The notes below the pieces were generated by a model. It searched no databases, had not been told where the DNA came from, and saw only the letters and a program-made list of their open reading frames with translations. Both the position numbers and the translations under genes were made by a program. Positions 53,235-64,000 of a stretch of 64,000 nt of DNA are shown in pieces. The DNA comes from Enterobacterales bacterium (GTDB lineage Bacteria; Pseudomonadota; Gammaproteobacteria; Enterobacterales; Enterobacteriaceae): positions 32,852 to 96,851 of the forward strand of contig JAATFX010000083.1 of the NCBI GenBank assembly GCA_015654925.1, written 5' to 3'. Position 1 is the first letter of the stretch. Every line of letters starts with the position of its first letter.

Positions 53235-53269
53235 GCCCGGGACCGCTTGCCCCAGCGCAGGTCCCGGGC
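53235..53269. terminator. Strong GC hairpin after pflA
   Basis: GCCCGGGACC (53235-53244) and GGTCCCGGGC (53260-53269) form a perfect 10-bp stem 13 bases after the pflA stop. There is no U-run, so it may stabilise mRNA or act with Rho rather than terminate intrinsically. The remaining gap to 53487 shows no gene. Confidence 0.5.
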
Positions 53270-53487
53270 GCCCGTCAACCCGCCCCTTTTCTGACGGCCG
53301 ACGCGCCGGCAATGCGCCGAGTCTGGCCCAGCATATCGATCGCCGTTTTACCCGCTGATTGAGCGGTAACCGCCCGAATTGTTACACGTTTACTTACCAA
53401 TCTATCCGGTTATTTTTGCCAGCCTTTTTAGCCTTTGACGTATTATGATATGTTTGAACTAATGATAATTGGCATGATACGCAACCT

Positions 53488-55233
53488 ATGAAACAAACCC
53501 CCATTAAAGCCGCGCATTGGCACGAAATATGGCAGTTAATAAAGCCTTTTTGGCTTTCAGAGGAAAAATGGCGCGCCTGGGGAATGCTGGCAGTGATCGT
53601 TATCCTGTCATTGTCCACCGTATATATCAGCGTGCTGTTTAACGAATGGAACCGGGTATTCTATGACGCCTTGCAGAATAAAAATTTTGCGGTGTTTAAA
53701 AGCCAGCTGATTAAATTTACCTGGCTGGCGCTGCTATTTATCCTGATCTCCATCTATAAAATTTACCTCACCCAGGGCCTGCAAATGTACTGGCGGCGCT
53801 GGATGACCCGGCAATATATGGATAAATGGCTGCACCACCACGTTTATTACCATACCGAACAACAGCAAACCGTCGATAACCCGGATCAGCGTATCGCCGA
53901 AGATCTTAATGCGCTCACCAGCGGCACCCTATCCCTTACCCTGGGGTTGCTCTCAAGCGTAGTCACCTTTGTTTCTTTTATCTCCATTCTCTGGTCGGTC
54001 AGCGGCCCCCTCTCCTTCACCCTGAGCGGGCATCAGTTTACCATACCCGGTTATATGGTATGGTTTGCCATACTCTATGCCGGCCTGGGTTCGCTGCTGA
54101 TTTGGTTCGTAGGCCGGCCGCTGGTGCGCCTGGGCTTTGAACAGGAAAAATTCGAGGCTAATTTCCGTTTCGGCCTGATCCGCATTCGCGAGAACAGCGA
54201 CGCGATTGCGCTGTATCAGGGCGAACCGCGCGAAGCAAAACAGCTGGACGGCAGATTCGAATCCATCCGCGCCAACTGGTGGTCGATAATGCGCGTCAGC
54301 CGCCGCCTGAACGTGGCCAGCAATTTTTACGGCCAATTTGCGATTATCTTCCCGATACTGGTCGCCGCGCCGCGCTACTTTTCCGGCGCCATCCAACTCG
54401 GCACGCTGATGCAAATTTCCTCGGCCTTTGGCGAAATACAGGGGGCGTTATCCTGGTTTATCGACGCCTTTAACCAGTTGGCCAATTGGAAAGCCTGCAT
54501 CAACCGCCTGGCCGGCTTCAACGCCGCGGTAGAACGCCACAGCAGCAAAAAAACGGCCATTACCCGCCAGGAAACCATTGATGATGCCCTATCGCTACAT
54601 GAACTGACCCTTACCATTCCGTCAGGGCGCACGCTATTCCAACCGGTCACCCAATCCATCCCCGCCGGCGAACGGGTGCTTATCGTCGGCCCTTCGGGCT
54701 GCGGCAAATCCACCATGCTGCGGGCCATTGCCGGCATCTGGCCTTTCGGCTCCGGCGACATCGGCCTACAGGCGCACAAAAAAATACTGTTCTTGCCCCA
54801 GCGCAGCTATATTCCCATCGGCAACCTGAGGGAAGCCCTGTGCTACCCGGAGGCGCCGGACCACTTCAGCGAACCGCAAATGCTGGCCATGCTCGAACTC
54901 TGCCATTTGGGGCATTTACAACCCATGCTGCACCAACAGGCCAACTGGAGCCACTGGCTATCGCCCGGCGAACAACAGCGCCTGGCATTCGCCAGGGCGT
55001 TATTGATCAAACCGGATATCTTATTCCTGGATGAGGCCACCAGCGCCCTGGATGATGAAAACGAGCAGTTGATGTACCGCCTGCTGACGGAAACCCTACC
55101 GGGCGTAACGGTGGTAAGCGTAGCCCACCGCAACAGCGTGGCCCGCTATCACACCCGTTGCTGGCGCTTCGAACGCCGCGACGAACAAGACAGCGCCGTG
55201 CTCAACCTCAGCGAACTGCCCCAAAGCAGCTAA
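53488..55233 (+). CDS. SbmA/YddA-type ABC transporter, fused permease-ATPase
   Basis: 581 residues. The membrane domain (about 1-340, ABC_membrane_2 type with LTQGLQMYWRRWMTRQYMDKWL and a DNPDQRIAEDLNALT signature) is fused to an ATPase domain: Walker A VGPSGCGKSTML (about 399-410), Q-loop FLPQRSYIP, a degenerate signature LSPGEQQRLAFARALL and Walker [14 protein letters not shown]. It resembles E. coli YddA and relatives that move peptides, vitamin B12 or bleomycin. The substrate is unknown. It lies between pflA and ycaD and is transcribed alone. Confidence 0.85.
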   Translation: MKQTPIKAAHWHEIWQLIKPFWLSEEKWRAWGMLAVIVILSLSTVYISVLFNEWNRVFYDALQNKNFAVFKSQLIKFTWLALLFILISIYKIYLTQGLQMYWRRWMTRQYMDKWLHHHVYYHTEQQQTVDNPDQRIAEDLNALTSGTLSLTLGLLSSVVTFVSFISILWSVSGPLSFTLSGHQFTIPGYMVWFAILYAGLGSLLIWFVGRPLVRLGFEQEKFEANFRFGLIRIRENSDAIALYQGEPREAKQLDGRFESIRANWWSIMRVSRRLNVASNFYGQFAIIFPILVAAPRYFSGAIQLGTLMQISSAFGEIQGALSWFIDAFNQLANWKACINRLAGFNAAVERHSSKKTAITRQETIDDALSLHELTLTIPSGRTLFQPVTQSIPAGERVLIVGPSGCGKSTMLRAIAGIWPFGSGDIGLQAHKKILFLPQRSYIPIGNLREALCYPEAPDHFSEPQMLAMLELCHLGHLQPMLHQQANWSHWLSPGEQQRLAFARALLIKPDILFLDEATSALDDENEQLMYRLLTETLPGVTVVSVAHRNSVARYHTRCWRFERRDEQDSAVLNLSELPQSS

Positions 55234-55299
55234 CCGCCGGCACCCCGGCATGGTATATACCGCCGTCGCCAGAACCCGCGGAACGGGAGGTGGCCCCTG

Positions 55300-56445
55300 T
55301 CAGGCAGTGGCCACCGGCGTCTGGTGGTGATCCGGCTTACGCAGCAGCATCGCCAAATACACCACCGCCACCGCAGCAATCATGACAAATAGCACCGGAT
55401 CGGAATAACGCTCCATCAACATCGCCGTCATACTCGGCCCCAACAGGCTACCCACCGTATAACTTAGCAACAACGCCTGATTCATCGCCACCAACTCATC
55501 CGCGCTCACCTTCTCGCAGGCCCATGACATGGCCACCGGATACAGGGTAAACCCAGAACACCCCAGCACAAACAGCGCCGGCGCCATGGCAGCGTGGCTA
55601 AGCATCGACAAACTGCCGACAATCACCATAAAAATCTGCACCCGCAACACCATCAGCCGGCCGTAGCGATCGGCCAAACGCCCGATCGGCCATTGGCCGA
55701 TGATGCCCGCGCTCACCAGCAGCGCCATCCAATACCCCACCTTGCCGTCGCTCAGGCCAAGATGCGACAAATACAGCGGCAACAGGCCGTACAGCGACCC
55801 CAGCACCACCCCGGAGATAATGCACCCATTGATCCCCAGCCGCGCATTACGCCGCCGCAGCATCGGCCACACGGCGATCCTGGGCGCTTCGGTACCCTGC
55901 GCATCGATACGATTGAACAACAGCGGCAGCACCGCCGCGATCATCAGCGTGGCAGCCCAGGGCAATACCGACAGCAGGGCCGTGGGCACGCCGCTCAGCA
56001 GCAATTGTCCGATCACCGTTCCCATATAATAAATCATCATATAGGCGGCCAGCAGCTGCCCGCGCGTATGCACGGTACCGCTGCGCATCAGGGCGCTTTC
56101 CACCACGACCCAAATCAGCGCGCACGCCACCCCGGCCGCAAACCGGAAAACCAGCCAGGTATCAAAACCTACGGACAATCCCAGCCCCAGGGTGGTGGCG
56201 GCAAACAGGATGCAGGCATAATGATAACTGCGATTGAACCCCACGCGTTTGATCAGCGCGCCCGCCAGCAGGGTACCCACCAGATTGCCGGTAAAATAGG
56301 ATGATCCCACCAGCCCGATTTGCCAGGTCGGCAAAGCCTCATGGGACAGCCATAGGGGCACCAGCGTATTCAATACCGCGATGGAAATCGTCAACGACAA
56401 AAGCCCCGTGAGCAACATCACCACCGGGCGGGAATAGACAGACAT
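55300..56445 (-). CDS. ycaD: YcaD, MFS transporter
   Basis: 381 residues with 12 helices. [36 protein letters not shown] and [27 protein letters not shown] match E. coli YcaD (382) throughout; [14 protein letters not shown] is the MFS loop. The substrate is unknown. It is convergent with the ABC transporter gene, with a 66-base gap. Confidence 0.93.
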   Translation of the reverse strand: MSVYSRPVVMLLTGLLSLTISIAVLNTLVPLWLSHEALPTWQIGLVGSSYFTGNLVGTLLAGALIKRVGFNRSYHYACILFAATTLGLGLSVGFDTWLVFRFAAGVACALIWVVVESALMRSGTVHTRGQLLAAYMMIYYMGTVIGQLLLSGVPTALLSVLPWAATLMIAAVLPLLFNRIDAQGTEAPRIAVWPMLRRRNARLGINGCIISGVVLGSLYGLLPLYLSHLGLSDGKVGYWMALLVSAGIIGQWPIGRLADRYGRLMVLRVQIFMVIVGSLSMLSHAAMAPALFVLGCSGFTLYPVAMSWACEKVSADELVAMNQALLLSYTVGSLLGPSMTAMLMERYSDPVLFVMIAAVAVVYLAMLLRKPDHHQTPVATA

Positions 56446-56587
56446 GATATGGAAACCGGGCTCAACGCGCAGGAATTGCGCGCATCATGCCACTCCCGTA
56501 TTAAAAGTCAATTAGCCTAAAGATGCGCCAGCATTTTTTGCTACGGGCCAGGGGGTTACGGCCGTCGGCGGCCGTAGAAGGCATAAA

Positions 56588-56612
56588 AAAAGCGCCTGGC
56601 GGCGCCTTTTTT
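56588..56612. terminator. Bidirectional terminator of serS
   Basis: AAGCGCC-TGGC-GGCGCCTT forms a GC stem with a one-base bulge, flanked by AAAAAAA and TTTTTT. It ends serS (minus) and blocks read-through from the other side. Confidence 0.8.
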
Positions 56613-56653
56613 ATTGCAATGCATGATTGGAATGCGCACGGTACAGGCAGCAA

Positions 56654-58066
<1,413 letters not shown>

Positions 58067-59410
58067 TTATCGGTAGCGTTTTGTTGGGCTATTTTGATCC
58101 TGCGCGCTAAGCCAGGCAAGCTTTTCCCCGATTTTTCCCTCCAGTCCGCGCGTGGTCGGATAGTAGTAGCGGGTACGGGCCATCTGAGGCGGAAAATAGT
58201 CCTCGCCGGCGGCATAGGCATTGGGTTCGTCGTGGGCATAACGGTATTCCGCACCCAGCCCCATCTCTTTCATCAGCTTGGTGGGGGCGTTGCGCAGATG
58301 TTCCGGCACATCATAATCGGCCTGTTCGCGGGCGTCGCGCATGGCCGCCTTGAAGGCGGTATAGACCGCGTTGCTTTTCGGCGCGCAGGCCAGGTAAACA
58401 ATCGCCTGGGCGATGGCCCGTTCCCCTTCGGCCGGGCCGACGCGGGTAAAACAATCCCAGGCGGCCAGCGCCACCTGCATCCCGCGCGGATCGGCATTGC
58501 CAACATCCTCGGAAGCGATGGCCAGCAGGCGGCGCGCTACATAAAGCGGATCGCCGCCGGCGGTAATAATGCGCGCATACCAATACAACGCCGCATCGGG
58601 CGCGGACCCGCGCACCGACTTGTGCAGCGCGGAGATCAGGTCATAGTACCGGTCGCCTTTATTATCAAAACGCGCGCTGCGTTCGCCGGAAATCTCATTA
58701 AGCAGCTGCGGCGTCAGCACCCGATTGCCCTGGGCATCGGTTTCCGCCATGTCCGCCATCATTTCCAGGCTGTTGAGCGCCCGCCTGGCATCGCCGTTCA
58801 CCCACTCCGCCAGCAACCGGCGGGTATCGTCGGGCAGCACGATATTCTGGCCGCCATAGCCGCGCTCTTTATCGGTCATGGCCTGGGTCAGCACCAGTTC
58901 GATATCGTCGGCGGTCAGCGCTTTGAGCAAATAGACTTTGGCGCGGGACAACAGCGCGGAATTGAGTTCAAACGACGGGTTTTCGGTGGTGGCGCCGATT
59001 AAGGTAATCGTCCCCTCTTCCACATGGGGCAAAAAAGCGTCCTGCTGGCTTTTGTTGAACCGGTGCACTTCGTCCACAAACAAAATGGTGCGGCGGCCGG
59101 CATCACGATTGTGGCGGGCGCGCTCTATCGCTTCGCGGATCTCCTTGATACCGGAGGTGACCGCGGAGATACGCTCGACGTCGGCATTGCCGTAACGGGC
59201 AATCAGCTCCGCCAGCGTGGTTTTCCCCGTGCCCGGCGGCCCCCATAAAATCATGGAGTGCAGCTGCCCGCTGGTGATGGCGCGCGGCAGCGGCTTGCCG
59301 GGGGCCAGCAGATGCTGCTGGCCGACATACTGTTCCAACGTCGCCGGCCGCATACGCGCGGCCAGCGGCTGGAATTCGTTGTGGGAAAAATCAAGCGACA
59401 GATTGCTCAT
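58067..59410 (-). CDS. rarA: RarA/MgsA, replication-associated AAA+ ATPase
   Basis: 447 residues, a clamp-loader-like tetramer acting at stalled forks. It has [17 protein letters not shown] (Walker A, about 54-70), [23 protein letters not shown] (Walker B) and [24 protein letters not shown] (sensor 1). Then come the RarA C-terminal domains with [30 protein letters not shown] signature. Standard place between lolA and serS; 7 bases separate it from lolA. Confidence 0.97.
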   Translation of the reverse strand: MSNLSLDFSHNEFQPLAARMRPATLEQYVGQQHLLAPGKPLPRAITSGQLHSMILWGPPGTGKTTLAELIARYGNADVERISAVTSGIKEIREAIERARHNRDAGRRTILFVDEVHRFNKSQQDAFLPHVEEGTITLIGATTENPSFELNSALLSRAKVYLLKALTADDIELVLTQAMTDKERGYGGQNIVLPDDTRRLLAEWVNGDARRALNSLEMMADMAETDAQGNRVLTPQLLNEISGERSARFDNKGDRYYDLISALHKSVRGSAPDAALYWYARIITAGGDPLYVARRLLAIASEDVGNADPRGMQVALAAWDCFTRVGPAEGERAIAQAIVYLACAPKSNAVYTAFKAAMRDAREQADYDVPEHLRNAPTKLMKEMGLGAEYRYAHDEPNAYAAGEDYFPPQMARTRYYYPTTRGLEGKIGEKLAWLSAQDQNSPTKRYR

Positions 59411-59417
59411 TTTTACC

Positions 59418-60029
59418 TCATTGGCGCTGGTCGTCCAGGGTCACGCCCTTGGGCGGCGTAAAGCGGAATTTAGCGGCATCTATCTGGCCGTTATTCTGGC
59501 TTTTCAGCTGATAGGCGCTGCGCTGTCCGTCCTGCTCGACCGCGGTGAAGCTGTTGATGGTGCCGCTGGTACTGACGTTGATGGTAAACTGCTTCAAATT
59601 ACCGCTGGGGGTTTTTGGCGTCAGCTCAAACCGATCGTTAGTTTGTTTAACGTTATACTGACGCCAGTCGTCGGGACTATTGCGGGTAATCAGCATAAAC
59701 GGCGTGTTGCCGGTCGCATTTTTCAGCCAGGTGGCGGTCGCCTGTTCCACGAAGGGGTTGTAGAACCATAGGGTTTTACCATCGGAAATCAGCAGGCTCT
59801 CATCGGGCGTGGTCATATGCCAGTTGAACAGATTGGGGCGTTTAACCCACAGCTCGCCTTCCCCTTCCTGGACCGCTCCGCCGTCGGCGCTGGTCACCGT
59901 CTGGGTGAAACTGGCATGGAAACTGTTAACCTGGTTCAGGCGGCTTTGCAATGCGCCGGCATCGTCGGCAAATGCCGGCGCGGCGACGACGGCGCTGAAC
60001 AGGCAGGCCGCAATTAACCTTTTTTTCAT
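59418..60029 (-). CDS. lolA: LolA, periplasmic lipoprotein carrier
   Basis: 203 residues with a signal peptide [21 protein letters not shown]. The mature part begins [24 protein letters not shown] and includes [37 protein letters not shown], the hydrophobic cavity region. It moves lipoproteins from LolCDE to LolB. It follows ftsK at 187 bases and precedes rarA. Confidence 0.97.
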   Translation of the reverse strand: MKKRLIAACLFSAVVAAPAFADDAGALQSRLNQVNSFHASFTQTVTSADGGAVQEGEGELWVKRPNLFNWHMTTPDESLLISDGKTLWFYNPFVEQATATWLKNATGNTPFMLITRNSPDDWRQYNVKQTNDRFELTPKTPSGNLKQFTINVSTSGTINSFTAVEQDGQRSAYQLKSQNNGQIDAAKFRFTPPKGVTLDDQRQ

Positions 60030-60216
60030 TATAAATATCCCTTAGAACATGAGTGGCAAGTCGCCCGTATGATTCGTAAACGGACGTGGCCCCGATAGGC
60101 TTGATTTTATAGGAAGCGCGAGCCGTCGACATAGGCTATTCCTCTGAAAACGGCCCGCTTTACGCATCTTTGCGTTGGGGCCGCCGCGGGCGGCCCCATG
60201 CAGGCGCTACGGAGGT

Positions 60217-63200
60217 TTATTCCTGCGAGGGCGGCGCCAGCACTTCACGGTTGCCGTTATGGCCCTGCGAGCTGACGATGCCCTGCACTTCCATTTGTTC
60301 GATGATCCTGGCTGCGCGATTGTAGCCGATGCGGAATTGGCGCTGCACCCCCGAGATGGAAGCGCGACGTTTATCCACCACGAACTGCACCGCCTGATCG
60401 AATAACGGATCGAGCTCTTCGTCGCTATCGATGCCCCCGCCGCCCGGCTCGCCGTCTTCACCGGCGCTGGTAATGCTGTCGATATACTGCGGACGGCCGC
60501 GGGCTTTCCAGTCGCTGACCACGGCGTGCACTTCCTGATCGCGCACAAATGCCCCGTGCACGCGCACCGGTATCGAGGAGTTGGGGGCCAGGTAAAGCAT
60601 ATCCCCCATGCCCAGCAGCGATTCCGCCCCCGATTGATCAAGGATGGTGCGCGAATCGATCTTACTGGACACGGTAAAGGCGATGCGGGTGGGGATATTG
60701 GCTTTAATCAAGCCGGTAATCACATCCACCGACGGCCGCTGGGTCGCCAGTACGAGGTGGATACCCGCCGCACGGGCTTTTTGCGCCAGGCGGGCGATCA
60801 GCTCTTCCACCTTTTTGCCCACCGCCATCATCAGGTCGGCGAACTCGTCCACCAGCACCACGATATAAGGCAGTTTTTCCAGCATCGGCGGCGCATCGCC
60901 CATGCCGTCCCCCGGCTTCCAGAACGGATCCGGCACCGGACGGCCCATGGCGACGGCCTGTTCGATACGTTCGTTATAGCCCGCCAGGTTACGCACCCCC
61001 AGCGCCGACATCAGCTTGTAGCGACGCTCCATCTCGCCGACACACCAGCGCAGGGCATTGGCGGCATCCTTCATATCGGTGACCACTTCGGTCAGCAAAT
61101 GGGGAATGCCTTCATAGACCGACAGCTCCAGCATTTTCGGGTCGATCATGATAAAGCGCACTTCTTCCGGCGTCGCTTTATACAACATGCTGAGGATCAT
61201 GGCGTTGACCCCCACCGATTTACCCGACCCGGTGGTACCCGCCACCAGCAGATGGGGCATTTTAGCCAGATCGGCAATCACCGGCTGGCCCGCGATATCC
61301 TTACCCAGCACGATGGCCAGGGGCGAGACGGTCTCGCGGAATTTGTCGCAATCCAATACTTCACGCAGATAAACCGTCTGGCGGCGCTTATTGGGCAATT
61401 CCAGGCCCACATAAGGTTTACCGGGAATGACTTCCACCACCCGCACCGCCACCGCCGACAGGGAACGGGCCAAATCCCGCGACAGGTTGGAAATGCGCGC
61501 CGCTTTCACGCCCGGCGCTAAATCCAGTTCGAAGCGGGTGATCACCGGCCCGGGGAAAATACCGACCACTTCGGCTTTTACCCGGTAATCCGCCAGGCGC
61601 GCTTCAATCAGCCGCGCGGTTTGCTCCAGGGCGAACATATCCACCGGCTCATCCTCCACCGGCGGCGAGGTTAATAAATCCAGCGTGGGCAGCGGCGTGG
61701 TGGGCTTGTGCAACGGCTGCTCGTTCCGCATTAAGAAGGGATGGATCAAACTGTCCATCGCCGGCGCGGGAACCACCGGCCGGGCCATAGGCGCCTGGGG
61801 CGCCATGGCCGCGTATTCGGGCAAGGAATCCTCACCCTCATCCGGCGGCAGCGAGTGCGCAACGGAATGCGCGCCGATGGGAGTATTGGCGGCGCCATGA
61901 CCAGCGGCCCGGCCTGGTTCGCCTGGCGCCAGCGGGGTAAACAGCGGTTCTGCCGGCGTATCGTCCACCAGATCCGCCAGCGGCGAAAAGTTAAACGCCG
62001 AATGGGTATCGATGCCGGCCAGGGGAGAAACCGGCGAAGCCGCATGAGCAGGCGCCGCCCGCCCACTCTCGGCTACGTAGCGCATATCCTGCTGGCGTTT
62101 GAATTCGTCGGCCAGGCGCTGCTGCTCCCTGGCCTCTTCATCTTCGGCATCGCTGCCCGCCTCGCCGTAGCGCTGCTCCTGCTGCCGTAAAAATTCCCGT
62201 TGCAGCGCCGCCTGCTGGGCCAGTTCATCGTCATCCGCCTGCGGTTCGGCGGCATCAAGCCGCTCGTCCCCGGGCCGGCCGTGCGGCTGGTCGTTGGTGC
62301 GGTGCGACGGCACTTTAATCCCAAACGACGCCAGCTCCCGCCGGGTGGGAATACGCACCGGGTTGGGGCGCGGCAGTTCAGGGCCGATGCCCTGTTTAAC
62401 CTGGGGATTATCATCGCTGGTGGCGCTGAACGCCGGCATAAAGGTCAGCGCCGCCGCGTCACGGGCGGCCGCGCCGGACACATGGCCGCTGTTACGCTGC
62501 GCCACGGTAAAGTCATAAGGGGTATGGGTTTCGTCGGCGTCCAACTGCCAGTTGCCCATGCGCGGGCCGTCGTCATCTTCGATGACATCGGTATGCGCGG
62601 CGGGAACGGCATGCTGCTCCGGCAGTTCAAAGCGATATTGCGGGATAGCTTCGGCCACCGACGACGCCGGGGCGCGCGCCTGCTGCTGCTCGGCATAAGC
62701 GCCCATCGGGGCCGGACTGGCGGCCGCTGGCGTAACCGCGACCGGCTGGGGCTGCGCAATATTATCAGCCTGGGTATTAGCCAAACTGTTCGCCAGCGCC
62801 TCGCCGCCATGGACCGCCACGTCGGGATGGGCCGTCGTCGCGGCCGGGCCGGCCACCGCGCCGATAGCGGCGGCCGCATTCAGCGCCGGGGCCGCGGACT
62901 GCGTCTTACCGGCCGCCGCGCCCGGGGTCGCCAATAGCGGATCGTCAAGTTCCACTACCGCATTCTGCCGGTTTTCCTCGGCGTCGGCGGCGTCCTGTGC
63001 GTCATCCAGGTATTCATCGTCGTCATACCGCTCGTCATAATCCTGCTCGCCGCGCCGCGAACGGTTTGACATAAACGTCAGGCAGCCCATGACCACGCCG
63101 CCGATTCTTTCGGCGATGGTGAGCCAGGACCAGCCGGTGAACAGCGTCAGGCCCGACGCCCAAACGCAAAGCAGGGTCAGGGTGGCGCCGATGCCGTTAA

Positions 63201-63672
63201 ACCAGGGCAGCATGGCGTTGCCGAGCAAACTGCCGATCACGCCGCCGGATGCGAAATAATACAGATCGTCGATATTCAGCGCCGCCAGGCCGCAGGAAGT
63301 GAGGATCAGCGCCAAGGTGCCAATCAGGCGCAGCGACAGGGCGAAATAATCCACATACTCCTGCTCTTCCCGCTGGCGGAACGACGTCCAGCAGAAGATC
63401 AGCATAATCGGCGGCAGCGCATAGGCGAGCACGCCGAAAGTGAAAAACAGCGTATCGGCAAACCACGCGCCGACGCCGCCGCCCAGATTATGGATAGGCC
63501 CGTGCCAGGCGGTTTGCGACCAACTGGGATCCGAGGGGTTGAAACTAACCAGGGAAATCATTAAATAGAGGGCAAAAATAGCCATGACAATCAGAACAGC
63601 CTCGAGTATCCGCCGGCTGCTGCTGAGTTTTTTTAGTGCAACGTCTTTATCTTCAGTATATTCCTGGCTCAA
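60217..63672 (-). CDS. ftsK: FtsK DNA translocase
   Basis: 1151 residues. Four N-terminal helices (about 20-195) anchor it at the septum. A long Ala/Pro/Gln-rich linker (about 200-650) follows. The motor has [21 protein letters not shown] (Walker A) and [13 protein letters not shown] (Walker B). The C-terminal gamma winged helix ([31 protein letters not shown]) reads KOPS. It is shorter than E. coli FtsK (1329) mainly in the linker, which is known to vary. It acts in chromosome segregation with XerCD. Confidence 0.97.
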   Translation of the reverse strand: MSQEYTEDKDVALKKLSSSRRILEAVLIVMAIFALYLMISLVSFNPSDPSWSQTAWHGPIHNLGGGVGAWFADTLFFTFGVLAYALPPIMLIFCWTSFRQREEQEYVDYFALSLRLIGTLALILTSCGLAALNIDDLYYFASGGVIGSLLGNAMLPWFNGIGATLTLLCVWASGLTLFTGWSWLTIAERIGGVVMGCLTFMSNRSRRGEQDYDERYDDDEYLDDAQDAADAEENRQNAVVELDDPLLATPGAAAGKTQSAAPALNAAAAIGAVAGPAATTAHPDVAVHGGEALANSLANTQADNIAQPQPVAVTPAAASPAPMGAYAEQQQARAPASSVAEAIPQYRFELPEQHAVPAAHTDVIEDDDGPRMGNWQLDADETHTPYDFTVAQRNSGHVSGAAARDAAALTFMPAFSATSDDNPQVKQGIGPELPRPNPVRIPTRRELASFGIKVPSHRTNDQPHGRPGDERLDAAEPQADDDELAQQAALQREFLRQQEQRYGEAGSDAEDEEAREQQRLADEFKRQQDMRYVAESGRAAPAHAASPVSPLAGIDTHSAFNFSPLADLVDDTPAEPLFTPLAPGEPGRAAGHGAANTPIGAHSVAHSLPPDEGEDSLPEYAAMAPQAPMARPVVPAPAMDSLIHPFLMRNEQPLHKPTTPLPTLDLLTSPPVEDEPVDMFALEQTARLIEARLADYRVKAEVVGIFPGPVITRFELDLAPGVKAARISNLSRDLARSLSAVAVRVVEVIPGKPYVGLELPNKRRQTVYLREVLDCDKFRETVSPLAIVLGKDIAGQPVIADLAKMPHLLVAGTTGSGKSVGVNAMILSMLYKATPEEVRFIMIDPKMLELSVYEGIPHLLTEVVTDMKDAANALRWCVGEMERRYKLMSALGVRNLAGYNERIEQAVAMGRPVPDPFWKPGDGMGDAPPMLEKLPYIVVLVDEFADLMMAVGKKVEELIARLAQKARAAGIHLVLATQRPSVDVITGLIKANIPTRIAFTVSSKIDSRTILDQSGAESLLGMGDMLYLAPNSSIPVRVHGAFVRDQEVHAVVSDWKARGRPQYIDSITSAGEDGEPGGGGIDSDEELDPLFDQAVQFVVDKRRASISGVQRQFRIGYNRAARIIEQMEVQGIVSSQGHNGNREVLAPPSQE

Positions 63673-63812
63673 GAAAGGCTCTCCAGGGTTCTCAAAACCG
63701 CTATAATTGCTTTAGTGACAGCGCCGGCTAACCGGCGCTGAAACTGTATGAATGCACAGGAGTGTAACCATAAAACGCGAATTTTGCACCTGTGTTGTGA
63801 CTTAGTTATAAC

Positions 63813-64000
63813 TTAACGTGTCTTAATCACCAGCCGATTACTCTGTTTCACTTCTTCCATCACCACATAAGTACGGGTATCGTTTACTCCCGGCAGGCGC
63901 AATAGCGTTTCGCCAAGCAGTTTACGATAGGCCGACATATCGGGCACCCGCGTTTTCAGCAGGTAGTCAAAATCCCCCGACACCAGATGGCATTCTTGAA
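63813..64000 (-). CDS. lrp: Lrp, leucine-responsive regulator (5' end outside window)
   Basis: The C-terminal 62 codons end YVVMEEVKQSNRLVIKTR, the invariant Lrp C-terminus, with QECHLVSGDFDYLLKTRVPDMSAYRKLLGETLLRLPGV before it (the ligand-binding RAM domain). The N-terminal helix-turn-helix lies beyond the window edge. It runs in the same direction as ftsK, 140 bases upstream, the usual order. Confidence 0.97.
   Translation of the reverse strand, partial: QECHLVSGDFDYLLKTRVPDMSAYRKLLGETLLRLPGVNDTRTYVVMEEVKQSNRLVIKTR

Noticed and set aside
60526..61521. 331-codon open frame antisense to ftsK
   Set aside because: Shadow of the FtsK motor domain; His/Arg-rich and without start signals.

Overview
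The window is an enterobacterial chromosome segment carrying one complete-looking P2-type prophage of about 33.8 kb. The backbone holds, in order, kdsB, ycaR, lpxK, msbA, comEC(ycaI), ihfB, rpsA, cmk, aroA, serC, ycaO, focA, pflB, pflA, an SbmA/YddA-type ABC transporter, ycaD, serS, rarA, lolA, ftsK and lrp. This is the classic order of the E. coli 20-min region, but ycaQ, ycaL and ycaP are missing and a toxin-antitoxin pair is added. The protein sequences and the GC-rich codon use suggest a member of the Pectobacteriaceae/Sodalis side of the Enterobacterales. That placement is an inference, because there is no rRNA here to check it.

Bases 1-18530 (left backbone): lipid A/KDO export genes (kdsB-ycaR, lpxK-msbA), the DNA-uptake-type channel comEC, a HigBA-like toxin-antitoxin operon with dyad operators, ihfB-rpsA-cmk, aroA, serC, ycaO, and the anaerobic focA-pflB operon behind an FNR-type site. 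The slot where ycaQ would lie contains a perfect CRP-type palindrome, a 16-codon ORF and an intrinsic terminator.

Bases 18701-52496 (prophage): the element is integrated into codons 1-5 of pflA. A 13-bp core (GTCAGTACTTGGT) is repeated at both ends. The native pflA start codon is stranded at the left end next to pflB. At the right end the rest of pflA is fused in frame to prophage sequence that supplies a new ATG and 20 new residues. Inside, a divergent promoter region around 37.3-37.45 kb separates two late operons. Rightwards run terminase P, portal Q, an SGNH hydrolase and a lectin-like protein. Leftwards runs a 17-kb chain: O, N, M, L, R, S, sheath, tube, holin, SAR lysozyme, Rz/Rz1, tail chaperone with a frameshift-type extension, tape measure, DUF2590, J, I, fibre, fibre assembly, two unknowns and a gpD/spike fusion. 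The tail module resembles the Vibrio K139 branch of P2-like phages more than P2 itself. Between 43 and 52.4 kb lie a LexA-boxed UmuD'-like gene, ogr, three DNA methyltransferases, the rolling-circle initiator gpA, small early genes, cox, the C repressor and the integrase.

Bases 52500-64000 (right backbone): pflA body, ABC transporter, ycaD, serS, rarA, lolA, ftsK and the C-terminal end of lrp.

The most notable points are the split and re-headed pflA, the pre-cleaved UmuD' mimic under an apparent LexA box, the SGNH hydrolase/lectin pair at the end of the packaging operon, 10-bp-phased TTRGCAC repeats at both the genetic switch and the attachment region (candidate Cox sites), and the possible CRP-linked small transcription unit.
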